In this document: one piece after another, positions 63,843-64,000 of the stretch
How positions within the stretch are numbered: the stretch's first letter is position 1
Layout: each line of letters starts with the position of its first letter
DNA from: Priestia megaterium NBRC 15308 = ATCC 14581
Lineage (GTDB): Bacteria > Bacillota > Bacilli > Bacillales > Bacillaceae_H
NCBI RefSeq assembly: GCF_000832985.1
Contig: NZ_CP009920.1
Span: 1 to 64,000 of the forward strand
Length of the DNA stretch: 64,000 bases
Direction: 5' to 3'
Notes under the pieces: model-generated
Databases searched by the model: none
Told to the model about the DNA's origin: nothing
Seen by the model: only the letters and a program-made list of their open reading frames with translations
Position numbers and translations under genes: made by a program

Positions 63843-63877
63843 GGAGATAAAAAGCAGGTTCGCCATCTTATCTTCTG

Positions 63878-64000
63878 CTATTTCTCACTAAAAGCAATTT
63901 TTAAGCCAATAAGCGTAAAGATAGAGCCTTGCACGAGATTAAGCCGCTTAGACAGAGCTGGAGATTTTCGCAAAAACTCTCCTACTTTCCCTGCAAATAG
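63878..64000 (-). CDS. LysE-family exporter, C-terminal end (partial)
   Basis: The last 40 residues of a gene that begins beyond the window. The minus-strand frame reads LFAGKVGEFLRKSPALSKRL, then a hydrophobic segment NLVQGSIFTLIGLKIAF and ends SEK, stop at 63878-63880. The FAGKVGEFLRKSP pattern and closing GLKIA are typical of the LysE/RhtB amino acid exporter family. Confidence 0.8.
   Translation of the reverse strand, partial: LFAGKVGEFLRKSPALSKRLNLVQGSIFTLIGLKIAFSEK

Overview
The window is an ordinary chromosomal stretch of a low-GC, spore-forming Bacillaceae bacterium, most likely the Priestia (Bacillus) megaterium group. Evidence: strong Bacillus-type ribosome binding sites, A/T-rich intergenic DNA with classic U-tract hairpins, a Spo0E-like phosphatase, a GerAB-type germination permease, and close relatives of B. 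subtilis genes (ansR/ansAB, ytsJ, cysJI, qoxABCD, swrC, hutI, mta, yveA/aspT). No rRNA, tRNA, CRISPR array, prophage or intact insertion sequence was recognised. The species call is inference; no database search was possible.

Layout. 1-5.2 kb: tail of an RsbR-like STAS protein, lipoprotein and membrane genes, a GNAT enzyme, two near-identical GlsB/YeaQ-type membrane proteins, a Spo0E-like protein and a complete RsbR paralogue. 5.4-9.3 kb: asparagine catabolism (ansA-ansB, divergent ansR) with a repeated operator candidate, and a small zinc-ribbon protein. 9.5-16.5 kb: GPH-family symporter, ArsR regulator with two YdcZ-type half-transporters, a secreted protein, an aspartate-type permease, an Rrf2 regulator and a lipoprotein. 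16.6-26.8 kb: an IsdG/HmoA-like gene with an unknown partner, malic enzyme, an AAC(3)-type acetyltransferase, DUF3231, GNAT, SDR, and sulfite reductase cysJI. 27.4-38.2 kb: YolD-like protein, MarR-regulated drug exporter next to an Mta-like regulator, small membrane proteins, an orphan germination permease broken by a frameshift, CPBP protease, a YjiC-type glycosyltransferase, a second probable frameshift in a small membrane protein, and an Old Yellow Enzyme. 38.2-46.5 kb: SGNH hydrolase, TetR-unknown-SwrC efflux cluster, hutI. 46.5-53.7 kb: LCP protein, UppP, and the qoxABCD quinol oxidase operon. 54-62 kb: a rhodanese-like membrane protein with a CsoR/CstR-type operator candidate, small regulators, then a cadmium/zinc island (cadC, cadA with an unusual Cys/His-rich head, methyltransferase, PCYCGC lipoprotein). 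62.2-64 kb: DUF3243, a LysM amidase, a dispersed repeat and the end of a LysE-type exporter.

Most transcription units are one to four genes closed by clear intrinsic terminators, many shared by convergent genes. The most useful second-look items are the CstR-type operator/promoter at 55.5 kb, the cad-methyltransferase-PCYCGC island, two single-base frameshifts (33.94 and 36.43 kb), a dispersed 3'-end repeat found three times behind minus-strand genes, and the HmoA-like/unknown gene pair.
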